Assembly: GCA_040776985.1 (NCBI GenBank) | Contig: JAXGZL010000001.1 | Coordinates: forward strand, 310,001-374,000 | Length of the DNA stretch: 64,000 nucleotides | Source of the DNA: UBA6115 sp040776985 | Lineage (GTDB): Bacteria > Bacillota > Clostridia > Christensenellales > Aristaeellaceae | Reading direction: 5' to 3' | In this document: in pieces, positions 14,984 through 24,413 of the stretch | Layout of the letters: each line of letters opens with the position of its first letter | How positions within the stretch are numbered: the stretch's first letter is position 1 | Program-made: the position numbers and the translations under genes | Notes under the pieces: model-generated | The model's input: only the letters and a program-made list of their open reading frames with translations | What the model was told of the DNA's origin: nothing | Databases searched by the model: none

Positions 14984-16843
14984 TTATTTGCTGGCCAAAG
15001 CCTGCTCAACAGCCTCCCTGATCGCGTTGCTGGTGATAGTGGCGCCTGAGATGATGTCAATCTCTGTGGACTGGGTCTCAAGAATCCGCTGGGGGATCTT
15101 CTGCATTGCGCCATCTGAGATGCCCACCGTTTCGTTATGGCTGATGATGTCAATGGCAACCATTTTGTCGCCGTCCATGGTCACCTTCACGGTCAATAGC
15201 CCGCCAATGCCTTTGCCGGTGCCAATCAACTCGTTCTCGGCCGCTTCAAAGGTTTGCTTTTGGGCCTCAAAGCTGCGGAGATCATCCTCTGCTTTCTCAA
15301 ACTTGAGCGGGGGCAGGACGTCCGTCTTGACCTGCGCTGCGTTTTCACCCGCAATGCGGCCAAAGGCGATGCATTCAGCCAGGTTGCCCGCGCCCTGATA
15401 GATGTTCGGGAAGATGGAGCCCAGCTCTCCAGCGCTGTACAGATGGGGAATGGGATTTCCCTGGGTGTCGATCACCTCCGCGCGCTCATTGCGCCGCGGC
15501 CCACCCTGGGTGTTGATGACGCTGTTGTAAAGCCGCATGGCATAGAAGGGGCCGGTCTCAATGGGCTTGAGGGTTTTGGGGTTCCTGCCGAACACCTGGT
15601 CCTTGCCGTCAGAGCAATAGCCATTGAACTTGGCAACCTCAGCGCTTAAGGCTTCAGGATCAAGGTCAATCAGCTTTGCCAGCTCTTCGATGGTATCTGC
15701 TTTCAGAATCCAGCCTTTCTCAATCTCATCCAGGTTGCCTTCGCTGAAGGGACGATAGATCCGGCCAAAGCCACGGGCAGTCTCATCGAAGATGGCAAAG
15801 GCCCTGTCAGGCACCTGACCGGTGATCCAACGTCCGTGGAAATCCAGATAGCCGTGCCGCGCTGCGACGGATTCATCTACAAAGCGCGTGGCGTCCCCGC
15901 CCACAAAAATGCAGTTCTGTCCGCCCAGCTCCTGTTCGCCTCTAAGCTGGATCACAAAGACACGGTCAGCGCCCGGCGCCTTGAAGTTCAGGTAACCACC
16001 GTTGTAGGTGCCCATATGCCACAGATCAGCGCCCACCGCCTGCGCCATAAGGATGCCATCGCCGGTATTGTAGGTGCTGCCCATGGGGTAGAGTTCCGGG
16101 AGGTTCAGGTAGTTTGCCACCATTTTCTGGTTGGCCTCAAACCCGCCTGTGGACAGCACAACGCCGTTGAGCGCCCGGACATTGAGCATCTCGCCATCTT
16201 TCTCTATCCGTACGCCAATGATTGTTTTGCTGACGGGATCCTGGATCAGTTCTTTTCCAGGCGCGTTGTACCAGACCTCAATGTTATCAGCGCGCTTCTC
16301 AACGCTGTTCTTGATGAGATTCCAAAACTTGCTTGTGAAGATTTCACCGTCTATCAGGACGGCAGCGGTGCTTTCTCCCCCCTCAAAATCAAACTCCGGC
16401 AAGCTGGCGGGAATTTTGTAGAGGTAGATCAATTTTCCCGCTCCCATTTTCTCCAGCCATTCCGCCGTTTCCAAGGATTTGTCCACAAAAGCTTCAATGA
16501 TGGCTTCGCTTTGGTCATAGGGGCCGCGCAGGGCTTTGAAGTAGGTCATGGCGGCGTCCTTGCCTTGCAGGGATAAAATCGCCTGTAGTGCATACCGGGT
16601 ATTGCCGCCCTCATGCCCTTCAGGGGCCTTGTCAATCAGCAGCACATTCGCCCCAAGGTCTGCCGCTGTGATGGCACTGGTGCCGCCTGCGCCGCCGAAT
16701 CCCACCACCACCACGTCATATACTGCGTTCCAGGAAATGGTGTCTGCGAAAGTCAATTCCTCGGCCAGTAAAGTCACCGTGAAACCACTCAGGAGCAAGG
16801 TCAATACAAGGGTCAACACACACAATCGGGTCCATTTATTCAT
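14984..16843 (-). CDS. Secreted FAD-dependent reductase with C-terminal FMN-binding domain
   Basis: 619 residues. A signal peptide (1-27) is followed by an FAD_binding_2 fumarate-reductase-like domain: dinucleotide motif VVVGFGGAGGTSAITAADLG (~45-64) and the C-terminal FAD segment (LYSAGELGSIFPNIYQGAGNLAECIAFGRI). The last ~90 residues form an FMN_bind domain with the flavinylation motif IDIISGATITS, where Thr would carry covalent FMN attached by ApbE. The architecture matches extracellular reductases such as urocanate or fumarate reductases that accept electrons from a membrane chain. The substrate is unknown. A MerR-type promoter lies upstream, next to a merR gene, so induction by a ligand is likely. 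Confidence 0.9.
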   Translation of the reverse strand: MNKWTRLCVLTLVLTLLLSGFTVTLLAEELTFADTISWNAVYDVVVVGFGGAGGTSAITAADLGANVLLIDKAPEGHEGGNTRYALQAILSLQGKDAAMTYFKALRGPYDQSEAIIEAFVDKSLETAEWLEKMGAGKLIYLYKIPASLPEFDFEGGESTAAVLIDGEIFTSKFWNLIKNSVEKRADNIEVWYNAPGKELIQDPVSKTIIGVRIEKDGEMLNVRALNGVVLSTGGFEANQKMVANYLNLPELYPMGSTYNTGDGILMAQAVGADLWHMGTYNGGYLNFKAPGADRVFVIQLRGEQELGGQNCIFVGGDATRFVDESVAARHGYLDFHGRWITGQVPDRAFAIFDETARGFGRIYRPFSEGNLDEIEKGWILKADTIEELAKLIDLDPEALSAEVAKFNGYCSDGKDQVFGRNPKTLKPIETGPFYAMRLYNSVINTQGGPRRNERAEVIDTQGNPIPHLYSAGELGSIFPNIYQGAGNLAECIAFGRIAGENAAQVKTDVLPPLKFEKAEDDLRSFEAQKQTFEAAENELIGTGKGIGGLLTVKVTMDGDKMVAIDIISHNETVGISDGAMQKIPQRILETQSTEIDIISGATITSNAIREAVEQALASK

Positions 16844-16902
16844 TTCATACCCCTCCCATTTATTTACCGTCCATTTGATCAGACAGCTGCTATTGTATTT
16901 TC

Positions 16903-16933
16903 AGTATAAGGGGTGTACGGCGTACAGGGTCAA
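16903..16933 (-). promoter_or_regulatory. MerR-type promoter with 19-bp spacer before the flavoprotein gene
   Basis: TTGACC -35 (16928-16933) and TATACT -10 (16903-16908) are 19 bp apart on the minus strand. The spacer contains the perfect dyad TGTAC-GGC-GTACA (16914-16926). An over-long spacer filled by a dyad is the signature of promoters activated by MerR proteins through DNA untwisting. The adjacent merR gene is the obvious regulator. Confidence 0.8.
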
Positions 16934-16983
16934 ATGGAAATTTGAAGGGGAAGGATCGCCTCCGTATCACCAGTTTTTAAGTT

Positions 16984-17787
16984 CTATTTGTCATTCAACG
17001 TCAGGATGATGCGCTTGTAGCATTTGATGCCTTTGCCGATTCCGGTGGTGATGATGGTGTTGAGGTAGCACTCCGAAGAAGGGGAAAATCCGCTTGAAAC
17101 AGCGAACTCAGCAAGGCGATTGACGGGATCGTTGATGTCCATGGTGTGCGGCGTAAGGCAAAAAATGCTGGTGGCATAGTTGCAAGGCTTGATGGGGATA
17201 AAATCGGCCTTGTCCAGATGAGGAGAAATGCGAAAGACTTCTGCAGGCACCATAAAACCGTAGTTGTCTTCGCCTCTGACTTTCTGATTCTGATATTCAT
17301 AGCGCATGCTGATGACTGAAACAGGCATCAGGTCCGTCAAAGCCCGAATCACTTTTCTTTCCTTTTTGACGATAGGCTGACGGACGGACTGAATAAAAAA
17401 GTAATGGGTTTTCGTCATTTTTCTGATCTGTCGGCAATTGGATTTGCGCTCAATGCAGGCGATATCCTTCTGCATGGCAGCCATGCCTTTGAGCAGAATC
17501 TTCTGATAGAGCATGTCCTGCTCAATCTGATGCTTTTTTTCGTTGATGGATGATTGAAAGACGCCCAACTCTTCCTGGCTGAGAAGCCTGGAAGTATCAT
17601 CCAGGCCAAACCCGCATTGCCGCAGGCGCTTGCAGGAGAAAAGGCGCGACAAATCAAAGGAGTTGAAGTAACGGTATCCCGTCTCCTCATTCTTTTCCGG
17701 CTGGATGATGCCATAGCGCTCATACTTCCGGATGGTTTCTTCAGCAAGTCCTGTACGGTGGGCAGCGCTTTTGATAGTTTCCTTCAT
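16984..17787 (-). CDS. MerR family transcriptional regulator with effector domain
   Basis: 267 residues. The N-terminal MerR helix-turn-helix reads TGLAEETIRKYERYGIIQPEKNEETGYRYF (quoted in part: AEETIRKYERYGII at ~15-28), followed by the long coiled helix (~80-115). The remaining ~150 residues resemble a GyrI/SAM-like effector-binding domain (SVISMRYEYQNQKVRG), suggesting a small organic inducer. It is encoded directly upstream of the flavoprotein on the same strand, with a MerR-type promoter between them. Its own promoter also contains a dyad, so it may regulate itself. Confidence 0.88.
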   Translation of the reverse strand: MKETIKSAAHRTGLAEETIRKYERYGIIQPEKNEETGYRYFNSFDLSRLFSCKRLRQCGFGLDDTSRLLSQEELGVFQSSINEKKHQIEQDMLYQKILLKGMAAMQKDIACIERKSNCRQIRKMTKTHYFFIQSVRQPIVKKERKVIRALTDLMPVSVISMRYEYQNQKVRGEDNYGFMVPAEVFRISPHLDKADFIPIKPCNYATSIFCLTPHTMDINDPVNRLAEFAVSSGFSPSSECYLNTIITTGIGKGIKCYKRIILTLNDK

Positions 17788-17815
17788 TTCAAATTGACTC
17801 CTATCGACTGCGCTT

Positions 17816-17845
17816 ATGATATCAAAAGGGGGCTTTTGACGTCAA
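17816..17845 (-). promoter_or_regulatory. Promoter of the merR gene with internal dyad
   Basis: TTGACG -35 (17840-17845), TATCAT -10 (17816-17821), 18-bp spacer on the minus strand. The whole spacer is the palindrome TCAAAAG-CCCC-CTTTTGA. It differs from the dyad in the flavoprotein promoter, so a second regulator is possible. Confidence 0.6.
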
Positions 17846-17912
17846 CCAACATCCCAGGGCAGTTGCCTGCTCATCAATTTGTATCTTCTGTATGGGCGAA
17901 CGAACCCGGCGG

Positions 17913-18755
17913 CTATTGCACAGGGCTGAATTGATGATGGATAAAGGAATTTGCCTTGCGCAATGTGTTTTCCCAGTCCGCATCACCCGTATGCCAGCAT
18001 TCCGCCACAAAACAGCGGACGCCCTGCTGCCGCGCCAGGGAAATACCCGTTTTAAAATCCACGCGCCCTTCTCCAAACTGAAGATTGCGGTAAACCCCTT
18101 CAACCGTGTCTTTGATATGCATCGCCATCAGATGCCCATGCCCTGCCTCAAACTCTTCTGATAACGCAATGTCATATAAATAGGCGGAATTGGTCAGGTT
18201 GCCAATGTCAGGATAGACACCCAGATAAGGGGACTGAATCCTGCTGACATAGTGCATGGCTTTGCTGATGGTGTCCATAAAGGGGGTTTCCATTGTTTCA
18301 AAGCCCAGGCACACCCCATGTGTAGCCGCCATTTGCACGCATTTTGCCAGGTTTTCTTCAAAGAAGGCCAGGGTGGTTTCATCGCTTTCCTCATAGTATA
18401 CGTCATAGCCGGCCAGCTGGATGATCCTGATGCCCAAATCACAGGCAAGTCCAATGGCTTTTTCCATGATCTCCAGGCTTCGCTGACGGATATGGGCATC
18501 ATGGCTTCCAAGGGGATATTTGCGGTGCCCACTCAGACACATGGTCTTAAGAGGCATTTTTGTCTGATACATCAGGTCGATCAGCTCTTTGCGCTCATGA
18601 TGCGTCCAGTCCAGCCTTGACAGCTTTTCCTCTGTTTCATCAATGCTGATCTCGAGAAAATCAAAACCAGCCCCTTTCGCTGCCAGCAGCCGGTCTTTCC
18701 AGGGCAATGCCTGTGGAATGGCCTTCTCATATAAACCCAACAAATAGTCTCTCAT
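17913..18755 (-). CDS. ulaE: L-ribulose-5-phosphate 3-epimerase (UlaE/SgaU-like)
   Basis: 280 residues, AP-endonuclease-2/xylose-isomerase-like TIM barrel. It resembles UlaE/SgaU throughout: LGLYEKAIP at the start, GAGFDFLEISIDETEEKLSRLDW, LKTMCLSGHRKYPLGS, and metal/substrate residues in GFETMETPFMDT and AMHIKDTVEG. The enzyme interconverts L-xylulose 5-phosphate and L-ribulose 5-phosphate. It is the last gene of the sugar operon, 6 bp after the FGGY kinase, so the kinase product is probably an L-ketopentose 5-phosphate. No 4-epimerase is in the window. Confidence 0.88.
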   Translation of the reverse strand: MRDYLLGLYEKAIPQALPWKDRLLAAKGAGFDFLEISIDETEEKLSRLDWTHHERKELIDLMYQTKMPLKTMCLSGHRKYPLGSHDAHIRQRSLEIMEKAIGLACDLGIRIIQLAGYDVYYEESDETTLAFFEENLAKCVQMAATHGVCLGFETMETPFMDTISKAMHYVSRIQSPYLGVYPDIGNLTNSAYLYDIALSEEFEAGHGHLMAMHIKDTVEGVYRNLQFGEGRVDFKTGISLARQQGVRCFVAECWHTGDADWENTLRKANSFIHHQFSPVQ

Positions 18756-18761
18756 ATTCTC

Positions 18762-20276
18762 CTACCGTTTCTCAGACCCAGTGTATAGCTGGTGCATCGC
18801 GGATTCGACCAAAACGAATTTGTCGTACTTCCTGTCATATACATCCTTATGCGCAGGGTTTGGATGATATGTTTTTGAGATCCGGACCATCGCCTGGGCT
18901 GCACTCTGAAGGCTGTGATAATGATCAACCGCAACCGCTGCTGCCATCGCGGCCCCAAGCGCGCCCAGTTCCTCGACATCAATCGTTTCTACCGGCAGCT
19001 GAAGGATGTCCGCAAACATCTGCACCCAGTGCTCTGCGCGCACTACCCCGCCTGCCAGGCGTATGGCCTCTGCGGGGGTGGCACGGCTTTTTTGCAGTCT
19101 TTCAACCTGCATGCGATGACCAAAGACAATGCCTTCGCAAATCGCCCTCAGGACATGGGCGCGTGTATGCCAGGATTCCATGCCTGCCAGCACTGATTTG
19201 GTGCGCGCGTCATCCATGCCGCCATACAGGTACGGCAGGAAAACCATTTCCTGCTCATCCGGACGGACAGACTGAACCTGGGTATTGGCCCAGGGATAAA
19301 GATCCTCATTGGCTGCCTGAGCCGCTTCCTGCGCAAAGTTGCTCAGAAACCAATCATAATTAGACGCGGAGGTTGGCGAACACTCTTCCAGCAAATAGTA
19401 TTCAGGCAGACAATAAAGGGAGTTCATCTTCACAGAACCATCCACGACAGGCTTTTTCGCAATATATTCATTGATAGCCCAGGTGCCGGCAATGACGGCG
19501 ATACGCTGGTCATCACAGACATTCATGCCAATGGCGCAGGCATCTATGTCAAACATTCCTGCCGCAACTGGCGTCCCCACGGATAAGCCTGTCAGCCGTG
19601 CGCATTCTGGCGTGACGGTTCCTGCTATCTCTGAGGAATTGATCAGGGGCGGAAGTTTTTCGGAAATGCTGTCCAGCCCCAGACAAGAAAGAATCCTGTC
19701 ATCATAATTCTTCGTGGAAAGATTGACCAGTCCAGAGCCAGACATGTTGGTGATTTCACCGCGTGCAAGGCCAGTCATCCGGAATCGCACATAGTCAATC
19801 ACACCGAAAATATATTGTGTTTTGTCCAAGGTTTTCGGATCATTTTCCATCAGCCACCGCAGCAGCGCAACGGGTTGACTGGCCAGAATCTGCTGGCATA
19901 TCAAGGGGAAAACCTGTTTTGCTGTGCCATCCGCATACCATCTTTCCACAATGCGATGGGCTCTGCTGTCCGTTGACACAATGCCGGGGCCGGCAGGAGC
20001 ATTGTCCTTTCCCCAGAGATACAAGCCCTTTCCATGTCCTGAAAATGACAGGGCAGCGATTTGATCCCCTTGCAGGCCAGCGTTCAATAACGCCTGCCGG
20101 ATCACCTCGCAGTGCATCTGCCAGAGGAGCTCCATATCCCGCTCTGTAAATCCTGGCTGAGACGTCTGCATGGCCATGCTCTGTTTGGAGGATGCAATCA
20201 CATTTCCCCTGAAATCAAAGATGACTGCCTTGCTGCTGCTTCCCCCGTGATCAACACCCATAATATACTTTTTCAT
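18762..20276 (-). CDS. FGGY family carbohydrate kinase (xylulokinase-like)
   Basis: 504 residues starting MKKYIMGVDHGGSSSKAVIF (first 20 shown), start at 20276 with GGGGG upstream; MM at 20279 is equivalent. FGGY hallmarks are the N-terminal phosphate-1 motif DHGGSSSKA, ALSFSGHGKGLYLWGKDNAP with the catalytic-Asp region, and the C-terminal RLAGGVVRAEHWVQMFADIL. The fold phosphorylates sugars or sugar alcohols; similarity to LyxK/L-xylulose kinases and the UlaE neighbour suggest an L-ketopentose substrate. That substrate is inference. Confidence 0.88.
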   Translation of the reverse strand: MKKYIMGVDHGGSSSKAVIFDFRGNVIASSKQSMAMQTSQPGFTERDMELLWQMHCEVIRQALLNAGLQGDQIAALSFSGHGKGLYLWGKDNAPAGPGIVSTDSRAHRIVERWYADGTAKQVFPLICQQILASQPVALLRWLMENDPKTLDKTQYIFGVIDYVRFRMTGLARGEITNMSGSGLVNLSTKNYDDRILSCLGLDSISEKLPPLINSSEIAGTVTPECARLTGLSVGTPVAAGMFDIDACAIGMNVCDDQRIAVIAGTWAINEYIAKKPVVDGSVKMNSLYCLPEYYLLEECSPTSASNYDWFLSNFAQEAAQAANEDLYPWANTQVQSVRPDEQEMVFLPYLYGGMDDARTKSVLAGMESWHTRAHVLRAICEGIVFGHRMQVERLQKSRATPAEAIRLAGGVVRAEHWVQMFADILQLPVETIDVEELGALGAAMAAAVAVDHYHSLQSAAQAMVRISKTYHPNPAHKDVYDRKYDKFVLVESAMHQLYTGSEKR

Positions 20277-20357
20277 CATGCCCCCTGATTGACATTCAAT
20301 GCCGGCCAAGACAATTCCGTGTTGTTTTTTAACATCCCCAGATGTGAGAGCAACCGC

Positions 20358-21224
20358 TTAGTCAAACACATAGCGCAGGAAACGAACCGATTCCATCGCG
20401 TCCCTGTCCATTTCCTCAATGTCCGTACTGCCGTTGACCTCACGCCATATCTTGATGTCCTTGCCCACCTGCCCCCCTGTTTTCACAAAGGGCTCCATGA
20501 CCACGGCACCCTGATAAGCAATGTCTTTTAAGGCAGTGCCGATTTCATGCCAGGGCATCCTGCCCTTGCCGGGCACACGCCGGTTGCATTCCCCTGTGTG
20601 GAAGTGCCCAAGGTGTTTGCCGGCGGTGCGGATGGCGCCGCCCATGGAATCCTCTTCGATGTTCATGTGGAAGGTGTCCAGGTGCAGCTTGACGGCGGGG
20701 CAGTCCACCTGCTCCACAAAAGCCACGCCCTCCTGGGCCGTGTTGAGCAGATAGCCTTCAAAGCGGTTGAGCACTTCCAGGCAGTAGTCCACCCCGTGGT
20801 CCTGTGCCACCTTGCCCACTTCCCGCACATTCCTGACGCTTCTGTCCCAGTCGCTCCTTTTGTCGATTTCCTTGGTATAGTCCACCGGCCAATAGCTGTA
20901 GATGCCGCCGCCGATGGTGTGGATGTCAAGGATTTCCAGGCGCTTCAGCAGATCGGTGTAGAAGGCCTTGGCGCTCTTGACCACCGCTTCGTCTGGGTCC
21001 GCCAGGTTTTGCGCGGCGCTGGGGCCATGCCCGGCAGTCAGAAAAATGCCGTTCGCCTTTGCACAGCGCTTGATTTCCTTTAACTGTTCCTCGCTGTATT
21101 CGGGCAGGGGCGTGCAGGCGATTTCCAGGCAGTCAAAGCCCAAGGCAGCCACCTTTTCAATGTATGGCAGGTAGTCAGCCGACCAATCCTGCTCCCAGTA
21201 TGCGTAATAAATGCCGTATTTCAT
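20358..21224 (-). CDS. D-psicose (allulose)/D-tagatose 3-epimerase family protein
   Basis: 288 residues starting MKYGIYYAYWEQDW (21224), GGAGGC upstream. The sequence follows characterised clostridial D-psicose 3-epimerases closely: LTAGHGPSAAQNL, AFYTDLLKRLEILDIHTIGG, and metal ligands Glu in CLEVLNRFE (~150), Asp in LHLDTFHMNIEED (~183), His in GHFHTGEC (~209), and Glu in VVMEPFV (~243). These enzymes epimerise free ketoses at C3 (fructose to psicose, also ribulose/xylulose). In this operon it would act before the kinase, on the imported sugar. Confidence 0.93.
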   Translation of the reverse strand: MKYGIYYAYWEQDWSADYLPYIEKVAALGFDCLEIACTPLPEYSEEQLKEIKRCAKANGIFLTAGHGPSAAQNLADPDEAVVKSAKAFYTDLLKRLEILDIHTIGGGIYSYWPVDYTKEIDKRSDWDRSVRNVREVGKVAQDHGVDYCLEVLNRFEGYLLNTAQEGVAFVEQVDCPAVKLHLDTFHMNIEEDSMGGAIRTAGKHLGHFHTGECNRRVPGKGRMPWHEIGTALKDIAYQGAVVMEPFVKTGGQVGKDIKIWREVNGSTDIEEMDRDAMESVRFLRYVFD

Positions 21225-21253
21225 AATGCCTCCACTTCTCATACATTCAGGGA

Positions 21254-21288
21254 AACGCGTATACGATGGGCAGAATCGCATACGCGTT
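21254..21288 (-). other. Intra-operon hairpin after the sugar-binding protein gene
   Basis: A 14-bp stem with one mismatch (AACGCGTATACGAT / ATCGCATACGCGTT) 19 bp past the binding-protein stop. No T-run follows, so an mRNA-stabilising or partial-termination role is likelier than full termination. Confidence 0.55.
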
Positions 21289-21307
21289 GTTGAGGAAACA
21301 GGTATCC

Positions 21308-22282
21308 TTAGAAATCGAACTGATCGACGTTTTCAGCTGTCCAGACAGAGGGATCACCCATTACGATGGTTTTTCCATCTTCCCACAAACTGATTGCGCC
21401 GACGCCGGGGATTTCCATGCCATCTGTGATGGGCTGGCCGTTGAGTTCATAGTGCGTGATGTAAACGGTCAGCTTGCCCAGCTTGGCAGGATCCCACAAA
21501 ATGCCAAAGTCCAGGGAGCCGTCTTTGAGATAGGGGGCGGAATCCTTGGGCATTGAGCTGCCAACCACAGCGACCTTGTCCTGCAGGCCCTTTTCCTGAA
21601 CAGCCATTGCGGCGCCGATGGGGCCAGGGGTAGAGATGCCCACAATGCCCTTCAGGTTGGGATAGGCGGCCAACAAAGCCAGGGTTTGAGTATAAGCTTC
21701 CTGGGCGGATTCATCCGAAGGAACGGGGTCCGTGACCAGTTTGAGGTTGGGATACTTCTCCGTTGCATAGTCAACGCCATATTTGATCCAGGTGTTCAGG
21801 TTGGCAGCAGTCAGGTATCCGGTGACGATGGCATATTCGCCTTCATCAGTGCCCATGGCCTCCACCAGTTTGTCCCAGATCAATTCGCCGAATTTCTTGT
21901 CATCAATCTGGTGAATGGAGTATTTCACATCATCTCCACTGGCAGGGGTGTCCCAGTCCACGACTAAAACACCATCCTGAATGCACTTCTGAAGCGCGGG
22001 TGAAACAGCATCCGGGTCGTTGGGGGCGATGGCCAGCGCATCCATGCCTTTGATAAGCAGGTCTTCAATCATGGTGACCTGCTGTGCCGCGTCGCCCTGC
22101 GTGGGGCCAGTATACACAACATTGATGTTCAACTCTTTGCCGGCTTCCAATGCGCCGGTTTCCGATGCGTTAAAATAGGGGATACCCACCAGTTTGGGCA
22201 TTACAACAATCGTCTCAGCCATGGCGATCGCGCCTGTCATAACCATTAAAAGAACCAAGGCAATTGCAGTCAGTTTTCTCAT
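21308..22282 (-). CDS. Sugar ABC transporter substrate-binding protein (Peripla_BP_4, RhaS/LsrB-like)
   Basis: 324 residues. Signal peptide 1-22 (GAIAMA-E) without a lipobox Cys. The mature protein has the two-lobe type-I periplasmic binding fold: IVVMPKLVGIPYFNASETGALEAGKEL, here abbreviated; key pieces are GIPYFNASETG, DLLIKGMDALAIAPNDPDAV, VDWDTP and GIVGISTPGPIGAAMAVQEKG. It resembles the rhamnose/autoinducer-2 branch more than ribose RbsB. It serves the RbsA/RbsC-type genes upstream in the same operon. Confidence 0.9.
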   Translation of the reverse strand: MRKLTAIALVLLMVMTGAIAMAETIVVMPKLVGIPYFNASETGALEAGKELNINVVYTGPTQGDAAQQVTMIEDLLIKGMDALAIAPNDPDAVSPALQKCIQDGVLVVDWDTPASGDDVKYSIHQIDDKKFGELIWDKLVEAMGTDEGEYAIVTGYLTAANLNTWIKYGVDYATEKYPNLKLVTDPVPSDESAQEAYTQTLALLAAYPNLKGIVGISTPGPIGAAMAVQEKGLQDKVAVVGSSMPKDSAPYLKDGSLDFGILWDPAKLGKLTVYITHYELNGQPITDGMEIPGVGAISLWEDGKTIVMGDPSVWTAENVDQFDF

Positions 22283-22347
22283 ATATGATGAAGTCTCCTT
22301 TGCTTATTTTGAGCGGAAGGTCTCTGCCCAGGCTTCCCGCTATAGGG

Positions 22348-23379
22348 TCAGATTTTCTTTGTTTTCCGCAGCCGGTCACGGGTGTTCAGGTGGTTGATGG
22401 ATAGAACTGTGATGAGAATCAGGCCAGTGACGATGTCGGTGATGTTACGGTTAATGCCGATGATGTTGAACCCGGAAGAAAGAACCTGCAGAATTAGAAC
22501 CGCCACCACGGTTCCCCACACTTTTCCGCTGCCGCCATTGATGTCCGTACCGCCCAGCACCGTTGCGGCCACAGCCTGCAAGGTGTAGCTGGTTCCATAG
22601 TCTGCACGGGCGGAATTGTATCTGGAAATCATAAGAATGCCGGCGATGCCTGCCATGACGGCAGAGAACACATAAACCAGCATCAGCACGCGTTTTGTGT
22701 TAATGCCGCTGTATCGTGTCGCTTTTTCATTCCCACCCAACATATACACATTAACGCCCCAGGGCGTTTTCTGCACCAGGTACCAGGCCACCAGAACAAC
22801 AAGAAGATAGATGATTAAGGTGTAGGGAACATCAAACAGCGTTCCCGCGCCTATTTGCTGGAATACTTTCGGAAACCCTGAGATGCCGGAGCCGCGGGTA
22901 ATGTTCAGTGAGATGCCGTTGAATACCGTTTGTGTCCCCAGGGTCACCAGCAGAGGAACCACCCCCACATAGGCGACGAAAAAACCGTTTGTCAATCCGC
23001 ACAGAACGGAGACAACCAGCACTGATGCGATCCCGATGAGAATGATGGGAGCGTCCCCCATCCCCCCTGCTTGATTGAGGGAGCGCATCAGCGAGGCGCC
23101 AACGATAGCGCTTAGCATGGCTGAACCCAACAAAGACAGGTTGATGCCGCCTGTCATGATGACAACGGACATCCCAATCGCTAAAATGCCAAACTCCGCC
23201 ATTTGGAAGCCCATGTTCTTAAAATTGCGGACAGACAGAAATCTGCCGGGCGCAAGCAAGGACATCACCGCAACAAGCACCAGGAGGAAGAAGATCAGGA
23301 ACGCCTGTTTAGGGTCTTTACGCAGGCCCAGGACGATTCTTTCCCATAAGCTTTTGCCAGGATTTGCCATGTTATCCAT
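22348..23379 (-). CDS. Sugar ABC transporter permease (RbsC family), subunit 2
   Basis: 343 residues; start MDNMANPGKSLWERI at 23379 because AGGGG lies 7 nt upstream. A GTG at 23394 overlapping the previous stop is less likely. About ten membrane helices of the BPD_transp_2 family, with the conserved cytoplasmic loop TRYSGINTKRVLMLVYVFSA and GGTDINGGSGKVWGT. A second, distinct RbsC-type permease precedes it, so the importer uses a heterodimeric membrane part, as in RhaPQ or LsrCD systems. Confidence 0.92.
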   Translation of the reverse strand: MDNMANPGKSLWERIVLGLRKDPKQAFLIFFLLVLVAVMSLLAPGRFLSVRNFKNMGFQMAEFGILAIGMSVVIMTGGINLSLLGSAMLSAIVGASLMRSLNQAGGMGDAPIILIGIASVLVVSVLCGLTNGFFVAYVGVVPLLVTLGTQTVFNGISLNITRGSGISGFPKVFQQIGAGTLFDVPYTLIIYLLVVLVAWYLVQKTPWGVNVYMLGGNEKATRYSGINTKRVLMLVYVFSAVMAGIAGILMISRYNSARADYGTSYTLQAVAATVLGGTDINGGSGKVWGTVVAVLILQVLSSGFNIIGINRNITDIVTGLILITVLSINHLNTRDRLRKTKKI

Positions 23380-23390
23380 CTGTGTTCCCC

Positions 23391-24413
23391 TCACTTAGAA
23401 ATCGGGACAATATCCACTTTGGTCATCCGTCTGGTTTCCCTGCGCAACTTGACCATGTCAAAGCTAACAACAAGCAAAATGATCGTACCAACGATGATTG
23501 ACTGCCAATAGGTGGATATTTTTGCCAGGGTGAGACCGTTTGAGATATAGGCAAACATCATAACCCCCAGGAAAGTGCCCATGACAGAGCCTGAACCGCC
23601 TGACAGCAAGGCGCCCCCCAGCACCACGGCCCCGATGACATTCAGCTCATAGCCGATAAAAGCGTTTGGGTCCACGGATTTCATGATGGATGTGAAGGTG
23701 ATGGCGGCAAAGCCCGCCATCATCCCTGAAAAAGCATAGGCAAAAGAGGTAAGGTTTTTGTTGTTCAGTCCAATGCGTTCTGCCGATACCCGGTTGCTGC
23801 CCATCGCCATGATGGACCGTCCAAGCTTGGTCCGCTTAATCATAAACCAGGTAACCGCCATTGCGATGATAAACAGAAGAAACTGAATGGGGACACCGAC
23901 TTCTCCGCCAACAGCGCCAGGGACGGCGAAAAACTTGATCATACCAAAGTCGTTGATGCTTTGGGGAAGCAGGTTGATCCAGGCGCCATTGGTGTAGTAT
24001 TTGAGGAACCCATTGATAACTGAGTTCATGCCAAGCGTTGCGATGATGGGCGGAAGGCTTAAGCGTGATACCATCAGACCATTGAGCAACCCGACCGCGC
24101 CGCCGATGGCTATGCCAAGCAAATAAATCACCAGGAGGTTATCAAAGCCAGTATCCTTCATCAGTTGCCCGGTCAGGACAGTGACCAGCGCCAACTGTCC
24201 GCCGATGGATACATCAATGCCGCCGGTGAGAATGATAACCAGCATGCCCAGGGAGACCATGCCAAGAACAGCATTTGACTTGATGACATCCATCTGGTTT
24301 TCAAAGGAAAAGAAGGTTGAATTCAAGATCCCGGCAAAAACCATGACAGCCACCAGCATGATTAGAATGGACGCTTCCTTTGCCTTGAACATTTGTTTAA
24401 TGCGTTCACTCAT
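23391..24413 (-). CDS. Sugar ABC transporter permease (RbsC family), subunit 1
   Basis: 340 residues, multi-spanning BPD_transp_2 permease with the family loop SAERIGLNNKNLTSFAYAFSG and GALLSGGSGSVMGTF. Its start overlaps the ATPase stop by 8 bp, which implies coupled translation. It is the first of two permeases for one importer. Confidence 0.92.
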   Translation of the reverse strand: MSERIKQMFKAKEASILIMLVAVMVFAGILNSTFFSFENQMDVIKSNAVLGMVSLGMLVIILTGGIDVSIGGQLALVTVLTGQLMKDTGFDNLLVIYLLGIAIGGAVGLLNGLMVSRLSLPPIIATLGMNSVINGFLKYYTNGAWINLLPQSINDFGMIKFFAVPGAVGGEVGVPIQFLLFIIAMAVTWFMIKRTKLGRSIMAMGSNRVSAERIGLNNKNLTSFAYAFSGMMAGFAAITFTSIMKSVDPNAFIGYELNVIGAVVLGGALLSGGSGSVMGTFLGVMMFAYISNGLTLAKISTYWQSIIVGTIILLVVSFDMVKLRRETRRMTKVDIVPISK

